A DNA stretch of 64,000 bases from Prochlorococcus sp. AG-347-L21 (GTDB taxonomy: Bacteria > Cyanobacteriota > Cyanobacteriia > PCC-6307 > Cyanobiaceae): the NCBI GenBank assembly GCA_003278875.1, contig QCCQ01000005.1, positions 27,561 through 91,560 of the forward strand, in the 5' to 3' direction. Positions 1-7,600 of this stretch are shown here, piece after piece. The position numbers and the translations under genes are program-made. Under the pieces are notes generated by a model. The model saw only the letters and a program-made list of their open reading frames with translations, did not search any database and was not told the DNA's origin. The number at the start of each line of letters is the position of its first letter. Position 1 is the stretch's first letter.

Positions 1-95
1 GACTGACTAAACTCATTAGCAATGCACAATTTTTCAATAATTTCATGCACTTTTTCACTTGGCAAAAAACCAATTCTTTTCCTCTGAGAGGGCAT
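1..95 (-). CDS. N-terminus of a small hypothetical protein, cut by the window edge
   Basis: Only the first 31 codons are present. The reading frame starts at an ATG (complement of 93-95) and runs off the left edge. The peptide begins MPSQRKRIGFLPSEKVHEII and continues as a basic then amphipathic segment. I recall similar short basic proteins in marine picocyanobacteria that may be ribbon-helix-helix-like, but the fragment is too short to prove it. Function not assigned. Confidence 0.5.
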   Translation of the reverse strand, partial: MPSQRKRIGFLPSEKVHEIIEKLCIANEFSQ

Positions 96-170
96 AATTA
101 AAAAAATTAGTGTCACACTTGCACATTATAAGTGTTGCACTATATTTGATTTAAGTCAACTAATTTTGCT

Positions 171-323
171 ATGCATATTTTATTATTTCCTATCGGATTT
201 TTTCTTTGGTATCTAGCTTATGAAGCAAAACCTATCATTAATGATGAAGTAAAACTTAATTGGGAAGAAAAAAATACAATTAAAAGAAATAAACTTTTAA
301 ATATCATCAACGAAAGCTTTTAA
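171..323 (+). CDS. Small hypothetical protein with an N-terminal membrane helix
   Basis: A 50-residue frame from ATG to TAA. Residues 3-17 are hydrophobic (ILLFPIGFFLWYLAY), followed by an acidic and basic soluble tail that ends ININESF-like. This gives one membrane anchor with a short cytoplasmic or lumenal tail. The 3' end overlaps the convergent small gene at 320-499 by four bases, a packing common in this genome. No family recognised; support is the clean start, the single-helix architecture and the lack of competing frames. Confidence 0.4.
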   Translation: MHILLFPIGFFLWYLAYEAKPIINDEVKLNWEEKNTIKRNKLLNIINESF

Positions 324-499
324 AATTTACTGTTAATCGATTTTGACCATTCCTTATGCTTATTATCTAGATCTGAGATTAACTGTTTTTGATAAGTAAA
401 TTTGAGTTGATTTTCGTTAAGTGATTTTTTTGTGATAATCATCTCCTTAGAGAAAAAATAAGGAGTGTTAGAGCTACTAATTTTTTTTTTGACTTCCAT
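320..499 (-). CDS. Small hypothetical soluble protein (59 aa)
   Basis: An ATG-started minus-strand frame of 59 codons. The product is lysine- and serine-rich, charged, with no membrane segment and a Trp near the C-terminus (HKEWSKSINSKF). It converges on the 50-residue gene at 171-323. No known family; function unknown. Confidence 0.35.
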   Translation of the reverse strand: MEVKKKISSSNTPYFFSKEMIITKKSLNENQLKFTYQKQLISDLDNKHKEWSKSINSKF

Positions 500-661
500 C
501 TGATGAATTCATCTATTTTTTTTATATGACTTAAAAGGTTATAGTCTCAATTTTTTTATATTCTTTTTATATTTTCTTAATATGTGTTTTTAGCACGTTT
601 GTAAAAAATATTAGTTTATTAAATAATAAAGGCTATATTTAGACAAAATATATGTTTTATC

Positions 662-832
662 ATGAATCTAAAGGAAAGAGGGATTACTGTTGGAGATTTA
701 CTAATAATACTAATAATAATCACTTCTACAATATTAATTAAATCATTTAGCAAGGATAAGAAAACAACAATTAATTATAGTAATCAAGAGCAAGTTTCTT
801 ATCAGAAAAATTACTATCAAAAATTTATTTGA
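662..832 (+). CDS. Small single-helix membrane protein with a prepilin-like N-terminus
   Basis: A 56-residue frame from ATG to TGA. The N-terminus is short and basic (MNLKERG), then a hydrophobic stretch (residues 8-27, ITVGDLLIILIII...), then a polar tail rich in Lys, Asn and Tyr. The G at residue 7 followed by a hydrophobic helix with an acidic residue at the fifth position resembles a type IV prepilin processing site, but the protein is very short for a pilin. I recall related small proteins in marine cyanobacteria without a known role. Confidence 0.5.
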   Translation: MNLKERGITVGDLLIILIIITSTILIKSFSKDKKTTINYSNQEQVSYQKNYYQKFI

Positions 833-942
833 ACAGCTTATATAAATTATTCATAAAACTCTTAATTAATTCAATTAAATATTAACTATCTCTTATGTAA
901 ATCTCAAGAATTAATAATTATCAAAGAAGGAGTTTATGTATT

Positions 943-1119
943 TTAAATATTTTGATGAAATGATTTAGAACTTTCCCATTTCAAGTTATCCTTTAAATCA
1001 TTGATATCATTTGATATTGAAACTAAATTCACCATTTGAAGAATTTGATTTTTATTTAGCCTATTAATAATAATAAGTTTATTAAGCATTTCTAAAACAG
1101 ATTCATCATTAATATTCAT
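943..1119 (-). CDS. Small hypothetical protein (58 aa)
   Basis: Minus-strand frame from ATG to TAA. The product (MNINDESVLEMLNKLIIINR...) is predicted helical, with regularly spaced Leu and Ile, and ends KWESSKSFHQNI. It looks soluble. A possible -10 (TAAAAT on the minus strand) lies about 40-50 bases upstream. No family recognised. Confidence 0.4.
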   Translation of the reverse strand: MNINDESVLEMLNKLIIINRLNKNQILQMVNLVSISNDINDLKDNLKWESSKSFHQNI

Positions 1120-1255
1120 TGTTTGTATAAAAAATATGATGCTTCAGTGCAAATATTTTATCTTATTATTTTAAAAATTTCTCTTAAAACTTTATTATCT
1201 ATTTTTTTATGAATATAAAAGATATTTATAAAATTTTTAAAAATAAAACCCTTAC

Positions 1256-1290
1256 TTATAAGAAAATTTCTTAAGCTCACTTTCTTATAA
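1256..1290. repeat. Inverted repeat, 10-bp arms, upstream of a small membrane protein gene
   Basis: TTATAAGAAA at 1256-1265 is matched by its exact complement TTTCTTATAA at 1281-1290, with a 15-base spacer. It ends 26 bases before the ATG at 1317. There is no T-run directly after either arm, so it is not a standard terminator; an operator or leader hairpin is possible. Confidence 0.4.
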
Positions 1291-1316
1291 ATTCGTTTAT
1301 TGTAAAAAGAAAAAAA

Positions 1317-1487
1317 ATGAAAAAAAATTCCAAGAAAGAATACCTTAATAGAGATGAAGTTAATGAAATGATTGAATCAGCTTTAAGGAGACATAATAGA
1401 AGATCTACAATAATATCAAGCGTACTTGGCTGGATTCTAATAGGAGGTTATTCTTTTGGACTTTTTCAAGCAGTTCAAAATGTCTAA
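1317..1487 (+). CDS. Small hypothetical membrane protein (56 aa)
   Basis: ATG-started frame. Residues 1-30 are very basic and charged (MKKNSKKEYLNRDEVNEMIE, then Arg/His-rich), followed by one hydrophobic helix at about 31-52 (STIISSVLGWILIGGYSFGLF). A positive cytoplasmic N-terminus and a C-terminal anchor is the likely topology. No family recognised. A 10-bp inverted repeat sits just upstream. Confidence 0.5.
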   Translation: MKKNSKKEYLNRDEVNEMIESALRRHNRRSTIISSVLGWILIGGYSFGLFQAVQNV

Positions 1488-1550
1488 TTAATCTTTTCTT
1501 TAAAGTGGAACTTGATAGATGATAAATTAATATAAGTTTATGTATTTATT

Positions 1551-1772
1551 ATGAGAGAATATATTGAGGAAAATCTTACGGTGATAAGAAAATATTTAAA
1601 AAAAAGAAAACAATATACATCAAAATTAAATAATGCTTCGATAATGGAAGAATTCAAAGAATGGAGCAAAGATCCATTACCTGAGACAGAATCAATTTGG
1701 ACTTTACCTGACTTAACGAGAAATGAAAGACTAAAAAATTTTTGTCGTTCAATTAAGAAGGAAATAAGATAA
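1551..1772 (+). CDS. Hypothetical protein (73 aa)
   Basis: ATG start, 73 residues, soluble, very basic at both ends, with a Trp-rich middle (EEFKEWSKDPLPETESIWTLP). No membrane segment and no recognised domain. It converges, with a three-base gap, on the small minus-strand gene at 1776-1934. Confidence 0.5.
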   Translation: MREYIEENLTVIRKYLKKRKQYTSKLNNASIMEEFKEWSKDPLPETESIWTLPDLTRNERLKNFCRSIKKEIR

Positions 1773-1775
1773 TTT

Positions 1776-1934
1776 TTAACTTCCTAGTTCTATATGATTT
1801 ACCTTTAAGTAAAAATAACCCAAAAATCCAACTATATTCAAAATTACAACGAAAATCCAAGCTCCAATTGGCTGATTAGAATCAATTTTTTTTACTCTAA
1901 CTTTTTCCTTTAGTCTTTCAATATATTTAGCCAT
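1776..1934 (-). CDS. Small hypothetical membrane protein (52 aa)
   Basis: Minus-strand frame from ATG to TAA. A basic N-terminal half (MAKYIERLKEKVRVKK) is followed by one membrane helix at about residues 22-43 (PIGAWIFVVILNIVGFLGYFYL) and a short polar tail. No family recognised; typical of the many single-helix proteins of unknown role in small cyanobacterial genomes. Confidence 0.5.
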   Translation of the reverse strand: MAKYIERLKEKVRVKKIDSNQPIGAWIFVVILNIVGFLGYFYLKVNHIELGS

Positions 1935-2154
1935 AATTAAAAATATCAAAAAGAATATTCCTAATTATAGAGAGTTAAATTTTAAGGAATCTTAAATAAA
2001 ATAAAATTTCTTTTAATTCGAATTTTTATTATCAAGCCTGTTAATGGGATATTTAATTAACTCCTTTTTGAGATTTTTTAAAAGTTTATTGTGATTCAAA
2101 ATTGTAAATTTCCTAGTAAAGGAATAGTGCCATTTCATTGAATTAAAAAAAAAC

Positions 2155-2184
2155 TTGCTAATTCATTATTAATAAAATTATAAT
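2155..2184 (+). promoter_or_regulatory. Probable sigma-70-type promoter of the peroxiredoxin gene
   Basis: TTGCTA at 2155-2160 and a perfect TATAAT at 2179-2184 are separated by 18 bases. They lie about 50 bases ahead of the ATG at 2237, in a stretch (1935-2236) with no other gene. Only the -10 is a strong match; the -35 shares four of six bases with consensus. Confidence 0.55.
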
Positions 2185-2236
2185 ACTTATTACGGTCAAT
2201 TAGACCATACATAATTTAAATAAGGACAAATTTTTT

Positions 2237-2821
2237 ATGAGCTTAAGAGTTGGCCAAGAAGCACCAGACTTTAGTGCTACAGCAGTATATGATCAAGAGT
2301 TTAAGGAGATTACACTTTCAGGTCTAAGAGGTAAATGGGTTGTTCTATTCTTTTATCCATTAGATTTTACATTTGTATGTCCAACTGAAATCACTGCATT
2401 TAGTGATAGATACCAAGATTTCTCGGCACTTAATACGGAAATACTTGGGGTATCAGTTGATAGCAAACACTGTCATTTGGCTTGGATACAAACTCCAAGG
2501 AATGAAGGTGGTATAGGTGATATTAACTATCCGTTAGTTTCTGACTTAAAAAGAGAAATTTGCCAGGCGTACAATGTTCTAAATGATGATGGGGAGGCTG
2601 ATAGAGGTTTATTTCTTATTAATCCCGAAGGAGTAGTTATGCATACGACTGTTAACAAGGCTCCTGTAGGAAGAAATGTTGATGAAACGCTAAGGATTCT
2701 TCAAGGTTATCAATACGTTGCGGCAAACCCTGATGAAGTATGTCCAGCAAACTGGACCCCTGGAGAGAAAACAATGTTAGAGGACCCCAAAGGTAGTAAG
2801 GAATATTTTTCTGCGCTATAG
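2237..2821 (+). CDS. 2-Cys peroxiredoxin (typical AhpC/Prx1 type)
   Basis: Thiol peroxidase that reduces H2O2 and alkyl hydroperoxides with electrons from thioredoxin. The product is 194 aa, the normal length for the typical 2-Cys class. The peroxidatic Cys48 lies in the motif [14 protein letters not shown], and the resolving Cys169 in [10 protein letters not shown] near the C-terminus, so both catalytic cysteines are present. Soluble, no signal peptide. It has its own promoter upstream and a strong hairpin terminator at 2892-2917, so it is probably a single-gene unit. In cyanobacteria these enzymes protect the photosynthetic apparatus; whether this is the main copy cannot be seen here. Confidence 0.95.
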   Translation: MSLRVGQEAPDFSATAVYDQEFKEITLSGLRGKWVVLFFYPLDFTFVCPTEITAFSDRYQDFSALNTEILGVSVDSKHCHLAWIQTPRNEGGIGDINYPLVSDLKREICQAYNVLNDDGEADRGLFLINPEGVVMHTTVNKAPVGRNVDETLRILQGYQYVAANPDEVCPANWTPGEKTMLEDPKGSKEYFSAL

Positions 2822-2836
2822 AAGAATTAGAAACAT

Positions 2837-3589
2837 TTAAGTAAGTAATGAGTAGTAAATAATTATAAAAAAATAAAAAATAAATATATTCAAAAAGGGG
2901 GTAAAATCCCCTTTTTTAGGTTTAGGCACGATCCAATCGCTCAAATTAGTTTTATATGATAAAAAGGACCACGTATAAAAAGAAATTTCTATGGCGACTA
3001 GGATAAAAAGATTAATTAAATTCAAATCATTTAAACCAAAATATCTATAAATATGAAACTGATCATCAACACTAATATTATTAATTTGAAGATGCCAAAG
3101 ATAGAGAGAAATCAAAATATAATTTACCAATATTATTTTTTTTAATAGAAACTTAGATTTCTTAAAAATTAATAGGATAGAAATTAAAAATATGAAAAAA
3201 AATAATTCTTGAATATCCGGTTTTGGTACATTAATTCCATCAAGAAATAAATTAATTATAAGATCAAAATTTATATATATATAATCAGCTATTAAGTAAG
3301 AGAGAAATACTAAATTTACTGCTACTAAGAATAATAATCTTTTTCCTTTAATTAATTTTATACTATGGATTTTTTCCCTAGTAAATTTATAGTGTGTATA
3401 GTTTTTCAAAGAGTTTATATACACCAAAGATGGACATATTACTCCGCTCAAATAGTAAAGGATTGAATAAAAGGAAATATCATTAATATTGAGTGAATAC
3501 AAATTAAACCATTGTTTTTGTACAAATGGAAGAATAAGTAAAAATGAAAGTGTAACTAATAACTTCTTTGTATTGTTTTTAATTATCAA
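2837..3589 (-). CDS. Hypothetical multi-pass membrane protein (250 aa)
   Basis: The product has about six or seven hydrophobic segments, spread from residue 8 to the C-terminus (last one NIFIFYFFIIIYYSLL). Loops are Lys- and Asn-rich. No signature motif or cofactor site seen. It lies downstream of the ftsH-like gene on the same strand with a 32-base gap, so the two may be co-transcribed. Its 3' end contains a nine-base-pair hairpin that acts as the likely terminator of the convergent peroxiredoxin gene. Function unknown. Confidence 0.75.
   Translation of the reverse strand: MIIKNNTKKLLVTLSFLLILPFVQKQWFNLYSLNINDISFYSILYYLSGVICPSLVYINSLKNYTHYKFTREKIHSIKLIKGKRLLFLVAVNLVFLSYLIADYIYINFDLIINLFLDGINVPKPDIQELFFFIFLISILLIFKKSKFLLKKIILVNYILISLYLWHLQINNISVDDQFHIYRYFGLNDLNLINLFILVAIEISFYTWSFLSYKTNLSDWIVPKPKKGDFTPFLNIFIFYFFIIIYYSLLT
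2892..2917 (+). terminator. Rho-independent terminator after the peroxiredoxin gene
   Basis: AAAAAGGGG (2892-2900) pairs perfectly with CCCCTTTTT (2908-2916) around a seven-base loop and ends in a T-run. It lies 70 bases after the peroxiredoxin stop, inside the 3' end of the opposite-strand membrane protein gene. Confidence 0.75.
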
Positions 3590-3621
3590 GAAAATATTTT
3601 TTTTAATTTAAATCAATTAAA

Positions 3622-5376
3622 TCAAACTTTCAACAATTTAGAAGTTGTTAATTTAAAAACTTTTTTATCTATAGTTTCTTGATTTAAAAGTATATCAACT
3701 AATTTATCTAGTAAGACTCTATTTTTTTTCAATATTTTTATTGAATTATTTAATGAAATTTTAGAAATATTTATGATTTCATTATCTATTCTAGAACTGG
3801 TATTTTCTGCTATGAGAGGCTTTCTTCTAAATAATCCATCTCCTAAATACATTTCATTATTATCAGAATCCATTGAAACTGGACCAATGATTGAAAATCC
3901 ATATTTTGTAACCATTTCCCTTACGATATTCGTCGCATAAGAGATATTATTCATGGAGCATTGTGTAATTTCACCTTCCCCAAAAACTATCGTTTCTGCT
4001 GCTCTTCCAGCTAGAGCAATTTCAATTTTTGAAAATAATAATTTTTTTGAAATCAATCCACTAGAAATTACATCTTCATCAGGGCATATTTTTGTATACC
4101 CTCCTATAGATCCAGATCTAGGTAAAATCGTAATTTTATCAACTGATTCAATTCCATTTCTCACAGCGGATACAATTGCTCTGCCTACTTCGTTATAAGC
4201 AATGATTTTTTTCATATTAGGAGAAGTTATTAATGAGGATCTGAGGCCAATGGTAATTTTATCAATAGCATTTTCTATATGAAGATCACTGATTAATTTA
4301 GATTCGTCTCTTGCACAGTGAATAGCGCTCTCGTTCATCAAGTTTGCAAGATCTGCTCCTGAAAATCCAACTGTTCTAGAAGCCCAATATCCTAAGTCAA
4401 CTTCGCTTGAAAGTGGTTTGGAAAGTGAGTGAACTGAAAGAATTTTTTTTCTTCCATCTAAATCTGGAAGCATTACTTCAATTTTCCTATCAAATCTACC
4501 TGGTCTTAATAATGCTGCATCCAAAATATCTGGTCTATTTGTTGCTGCCAAAACAATAATCCCAGAATTATCAGCAAAACCATCTAATTCAGTTAGAAGC
4601 TGATTAAGGGTTTGTTCTCTTTCATCATTTCCACCTCCGATCCCAGACCCTCTTTGCCTACCAATGGAATCAATTTCATCAATAAAAATTATACAAGGAG
4701 ATTTTTCCTTAGCCTTAGAGAATAGATCACGAACTCGGCTTGCTCCAACACCAACAAAAAGTTCTACAAACTCTGATGCCGATATTGAGAGAAAAGGCAC
4801 TCCAGATTCACCAGCAATTGCTTTGGCTAATAATGTTTTACCAGTTCCTGGTGGGCCTATTAGAAGAACTCCCTTAGGAACTTTTGCTCCAAGATTTTCA
4901 AATTTCTTTGGTTCTTTCAAAAATGTTATTACCTCTTTTAATTCCTCAGCGGCTTCAGGGACGCCAGCTACATCATCGAATCTCGTTTCTACATCATCAA
5001 TAGTTACAAATTTAGCTTGATTTTTGGTAAAACCAAATGCTCTGGAAGCCAATTTTGATGTACTCCTCAAGATTAAGACTATAGCTAATATAAAAATCAG
5101 GAAAAGACTTATTGAGGCAAATGAATTAGCAGCTGAGGCTTCTTTTCTACTATTGTTAATAGTGAGATCTATCTTATTTGCAGTAGCCTTTTCAAGGATT
5201 AATTGATCGTTGTAGAGGATAGGTATTTTAAATTTATCGCCATTCTTATACAGAACATCAATTTCTCTCTGCCTAGGATAGAAAAATATTGATTCTATTT
5301 TCCCCGTCTCTATATCTTCTAGAAGATCCGAATAACTTGATTTAGAATCTGAATATGAGAATTGTGATCTAAACAC
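3622..5376 (-). CDS. FtsH-family AAA protein with a degenerate, probably inactive, protease site
   Basis: FtsH is a membrane-anchored AAA ATPase joined to a zinc protease. This 584-aa homologue has an N-terminal soluble segment, one helix at about 88-103, an intact ATPase (Walker A GPPGTGKT at 174-181, Walker B IIFIDE at 229-234, arginine-rich SRH with RPGRFDR at 291-297) and a C-terminal peptidase-like domain. The HExxH site is replaced by NEVGR at 395-399, so both zinc His are lost, and the third ligand Asp is Asn477 in MNNIS. It starts at a GTG; an in-frame stop two codons upstream rules out a longer N-terminus, so the usual first membrane helix is absent. Family membership is sure. Chaperone or regulatory subunit action, as for plant FtsHi proteins, is inference. 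Confidence 0.92.
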   Translation of the reverse strand: MFRSQFSYSDSKSSYSDLLEDIETGKIESIFFYPRQREIDVLYKNGDKFKIPILYNDQLILEKATANKIDLTINNSRKEASAANSFASISLFLIFILAIVLILRSTSKLASRAFGFTKNQAKFVTIDDVETRFDDVAGVPEAAEELKEVITFLKEPKKFENLGAKVPKGVLLIGPPGTGKTLLAKAIAGESGVPFLSISASEFVELFVGVGASRVRDLFSKAKEKSPCIIFIDEIDSIGRQRGSGIGGGNDEREQTLNQLLTELDGFADNSGIIVLAATNRPDILDAALLRPGRFDRKIEVMLPDLDGRKKILSVHSLSKPLSSEVDLGYWASRTVGFSGADLANLMNESAIHCARDESKLISDLHIENAIDKITIGLRSSLITSPNMKKIIAYNEVGRAIVSAVRNGIESVDKITILPRSGSIGGYTKICPDEDVISSGLISKKLLFSKIEIALAGRAAETIVFGEGEITQCSMNNISYATNIVREMVTKYGFSIIGPVSMDSDNNEMYLGDGLFRRKPLIAENTSSRIDNEIINISKISLNNSIKILKKNRVLLDKLVDILLNQETIDKKVFKLTTSKLLKV

Positions 5377-5461
5377 TAATCTTTACAAGTGATTAATAAA
5401 GCATATATGCTTATTTAGAAAATTGACGTATATAAACAAAATATAATCAAAAGTTTTCGAG

Positions 5462-5480
5462 ATAACCAGTTAAAGGTTAT
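5462..5480. repeat. Short inverted repeat in the rpmF leader
   Basis: ATAACC (5462-5467) and GGTTAT (5475-5480) are exact complements with a seven-base loop, 27 bases ahead of the rpmF start and between the divergent ftsH-like and rpmF genes. It could be an operator or a leader hairpin; six-base arms in AT-rich DNA can also be chance. Confidence 0.3.
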
Positions 5481-5507
5481 ATTATTATATGGAAACAAAG
5501 AAACAGA

Positions 5508-5678
5508 ATGGCTGTACCAAAGAAGAAAAAATCAAAGAGCAAAAGGAACCAAAGGCACGCTGTCTGGAAAGGGAAAGCTGCAATAGCAGCTCAAAAAGCT
5601 ATATCTTTAGGTAAATCAGTTTTAACTGGGAAAGCTCAAGGATTTGTTTATCCTATTGAAGAAGAGGAGGAGGAATAG
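5508..5678 (+). CDS. rpmF: 50S ribosomal protein L32
   Basis: A 56-residue frame ([20 protein letters not shown]...) that matches bacterial and plastid L32: the conserved AVPKKK-SKS-R start, a strongly basic N-terminal half and, as in cyanobacteria, an acidic tail (here six Glu). It binds 23S rRNA in the large subunit. It is divergent from the ftsH-like gene and ends four bases before the convergent ycf20 gene. Confidence 0.93.
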   Translation: MAVPKKKKSKSKRNQRHAVWKGKAAIAAQKAISLGKSVLTGKAQGFVYPIEEEEEE

Positions 5679-5681
5679 CTT

Positions 5682-6008
5682 TTAAGATCCTAATTTAAAT
5701 GCTTCTAGTATTACGGCATAAATTGCACCAATTCTTAATTTATCAACTACAGTCCATAGATAATAAAAATTTGAACTTGCCGCTGGTTTAATTCTTATAA
5801 TGATTTCAATAAAAACTATAATTATTGGAACCATTATCAACTCATTTTTACCTTCAGATATAAATTTTGTAAGAAAATTTGCGAACAAAAAATAACCTGT
5901 CAAAACAGAAATTAAACCAATAGATTTTGTCCTCCAAGTATCACTTAGAAACCCAAAAAATAAATTATTTAACTGGTAAGTAATTCTTGAAAAATTAGTT
6001 TTTTGCAT
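5682..6008 (-). CDS. ycf20: Ycf20-like protein (DUF565)
   Basis: A 108-aa membrane protein with hydrophobic segments at about 30-47 and 57-72, and the C-terminal signature GAIYAVILEAFKLGS typical of the Ycf20/DUF565 family found in cyanobacteria and plastids. Plant relatives have been linked to thermal dissipation of light energy, but the molecular role is not settled. Its start overlaps the 3' end of the HAD phosphatase gene by 14 bases, so the two are translated from one message. Confidence 0.75.
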   Translation of the reverse strand: MQKTNFSRITYQLNNLFFGFLSDTWRTKSIGLISVLTGYFLFANFLTKFISEGKNELIMVPIIIVFIEIIIRIKPAASSNFYYLWTVVDKLRIGAIYAVILEAFKLGS

Positions 6009-6756
6009 TACTAAAAGACGCTAAATAATCACTTAGAAAGCTATAGTCAACATATGATTTTTTTAGTTTAGGACCTTTAATTACATTTGCCACATTATTC
6101 TCATCACCAAGACTGTCTAAAATACAATCTAATTTAATATTTTCCTCAAGAACAATTGGGATATTTGAAGGAACAAAAATTGTAGGCAAGTTAGCTGCCA
6201 AGGAAGATTTCAATCCTGGATTGGAATCTTCAAAAACAATTGAATTATTTTCATTTATACCACTTAATTGTATTGCCTTTAAATATGGTAATGGATTTGG
6301 TTTCTTTAATTCAACGTCTTCACTTGAGATAATGAACTCAAAAGGGTTGAAGCCATTAAAAAGATATTCAACAAGTAGATTAACTTGATTTCTTGAACTT
6401 GAAGTAACAATAAATTGTCTTACTTTTTTTCTATGTAATTCATTTATTAATCTAAAAACACCAGTTTTGAAACTAACGTAATTTTTTTTTATAATATCTA
6501 GATAATGTAACTGCTTTGTTTCATGAATTTTTAGAATTAAATCTTCCGAGAAATCATCATTATTCGATTTGGCGTAGTAAGCAATCCTATTTTTGCCCCC
6601 ATTTATCTTCAAAAGTTTTATATATTTATTAGTATCCCAATTCCAATCAATACCAAGATCATTGAAAGCATTATTAAAAGCAGGTAAATGAGCCTCTAAT
6701 TCAGTATTTGCGATGGTACCATCTAAATCCCAATAAACACCCTTTAGATATGTCAC
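5995..6756 (-). CDS. HAD-superfamily phosphatase, CbbY/phosphoglycolate-phosphatase-like
   Basis: The N-terminal motif is WDLDGTIANTE (a DxDGT nucleophile loop), followed by a helical cap, VTSSS (motif II), a motif III Lys in ELKKPNPLPYLKA and FEDSNPGL (motif IV). This order fits the CbbY/Gph subfamily, which includes xylulose-1,5-bisphosphate and phosphoglycolate phosphatases; the substrate cannot be told from sequence. I chose the GTG at 6756; a longer TTG-started version to 6795 would overlap psb30 and adds only a hydrophobic N-terminal scrap. It overlaps ycf20 downstream. Confidence 0.8.
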   Translation of the reverse strand: MTYLKGVYWDLDGTIANTELEAHLPAFNNAFNDLGIDWNWDTNKYIKLLKINGGKNRIAYYAKSNNDDFSEDLILKIHETKQLHYLDIIKKNYVSFKTGVFRLINELHRKKVRQFIVTSSSRNQVNLLVEYLFNGFNPFEFIISSEDVELKKPNPLPYLKAIQLSGINENNSIVFEDSNPGLKSSLAANLPTIFVPSNIPIVLEENIKLDCILDSLGDENNVANVIKGPKLKKSYVDYSFLSDYLASFSNAKN

Positions 6757-6769
6757 CAAAAAGAATTTC

Positions 6770-6847
6770 TTATTTACGGTAAAATACAAGAGCAATTATT
6801 GCTGGTCCTGCTAACGCAACTACAGCCAAAGGAATAAGTGTTGCCAT
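6770..6847 (-). CDS. psb30: Photosystem II protein Psb30 (Ycf12), very short
   Basis: A 25-residue single-helix peptide, MATLIPLAVVALAGPAIIAL followed by VFYRK. The ALAGPAIIAL-VFYRK pattern matches the C-terminal half of Ycf12/Psb30 (helix, AGP, then a basic end), a small subunit at the periphery of the PSII core. It is shorter than the roughly 33-46 residue relatives I recall, lacking the N-terminal extension. The ATG is at the complement of 6845-6847. It lies just upstream of the HAD phosphatase on the same strand. Confidence 0.6.
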   Translation of the reverse strand: MATLIPLAVVALAGPAIIALVFYRK

Positions 6848-6929
6848 GATTAATGAATATGTTTTGTGATACTATTTTTACAAATAAATGTCGAAACTGT
6901 ACTGATACGTTACAAGATTGAATTAAATT

Positions 6930-7277
6930 ATGAAATCATGGACATGTATAGAAAATTGCGGAGCATGTTGTAAATTCGATTTGAACGAAAGAAGCGATTT
7001 GGCTAACAAACTTAACAAAGAAGATATAGCTTTGATAAATTCGATGACGGCTAAAGACGGTTGGTGTAAAAACCTGGACCGAGAAAATAAAAAATGCTTA
7101 ATTTATGAAACCAGACCACATTTTTGCCGTGTAAGTGAATTTTCAACTTCATTTAAGGGATATTTGAAATCTGGTGATAAATTTTTAATAGATTGCTGCA
7201 AAGAACATATTTCATCAAATTATGGATACCAAAGTAAAGAGATGAAAACTTTTAGAATTGCTGTTTCAGGAAAATGA
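6930..7277 (+). CDS. YkgJ-family cysteine-cluster protein
   Basis: A 115-aa soluble protein with the conserved N-terminal cluster CIENCGACCKFD and further Cys in WCKNLD, KCLIYETRPHFCRV and DCCKEH. This is the pattern of the YkgJ/UPF0153 family, thought to bind a metal or an iron-sulfur centre. No direct function is established. Its ATG-A overlap with the following GDT1 half-transporter gene (7274-7277) indicates translational coupling, so a link to manganese or calcium handling is a reasonable but unproven guess. Confidence 0.8.
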   Translation: MKSWTCIENCGACCKFDLNERSDLANKLNKEDIALINSMTAKDGWCKNLDRENKKCLIYETRPHFCRVSEFSTSFKGYLKSGDKFLIDCCKEHISSNYGYQSKEMKTFRIAVSGK

Positions 7278-7600
7278 ATAGTAAATTAGAAAAAAAAGAA
7301 AACAATCTAGAAAAAAGTTTTTTTTCAATATTTATAACGACTTTTACAACAATTTTTATTGCTGAACTTGGCGATAAAACGCAGATAGCCACATTAATGC
7401 TTTCTGCCGAATCAGGCAGGCCAATAGTTGTTTTTTTTGGAAGTTCTCTAGCATTAATAAGCTCTAGCATAGTAGGAGTTCTTATTGGTAAATGGGTATC
7501 AAAAAAAATATCTCCCAGCAAATTTGCTTTATCTACTGGTACTTTAATGATATTGATAAGTATATTTTTAGCTTATGAAACATTCAAAAATTATTTATAA
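7274..7600 (+). CDS. GDT1/UPF0016 family half-transporter, first copy
   Basis: A 108-aa membrane protein with three hydrophobic segments and the family motif AELGDKTQIATLML at about residues 30-43, in which the Glu and Asp are the expected cation ligands. GDT1/Mnx/PAM71 proteins move Mn2+ or Ca2+ across membranes; in cyanobacteria and plastids they protect or supply photosystem II. Most have two such repeats in one chain; here each repeat is a separate gene. It overlaps the YkgJ-like gene by four bases and abuts the second copy (TAA followed at once by ATG). Confidence 0.88.
   Translation: MNSKLEKKENNLEKSFFSIFITTFTTIFIAELGDKTQIATLMLSAESGRPIVVFFGSSLALISSSIVGVLIGKWVSKKISPSKFALSTGTLMILISIFLAYETFKNYL

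Noticed and set aside
1200..1275. Short plus-strand frame MNIKDIYKIFKNKTLTYKKIS
   Set aside because: 21 codons of Lys/Ile/Asn, the composition expected from random AT-rich DNA; it also overlaps the inverted repeat.
2037..2100. Sixteen-codon frame MGYLINSFLRFFKSLL before the peroxiredoxin promoter
   Set aside because: Too short and no context; the region is better explained as upstream DNA.
3953..5206. Open frames on the plus strand opposite the FtsH-like gene
   Set aside because: They have the low-complexity look of antisense translations of the AAA domain and no start context; the minus-strand protein is certain.
6757..6795. N-terminal extension of the HAD phosphatase from a TTG
   Set aside because: It overlaps psb30 and adds residues before the normal start of the HAD fold.
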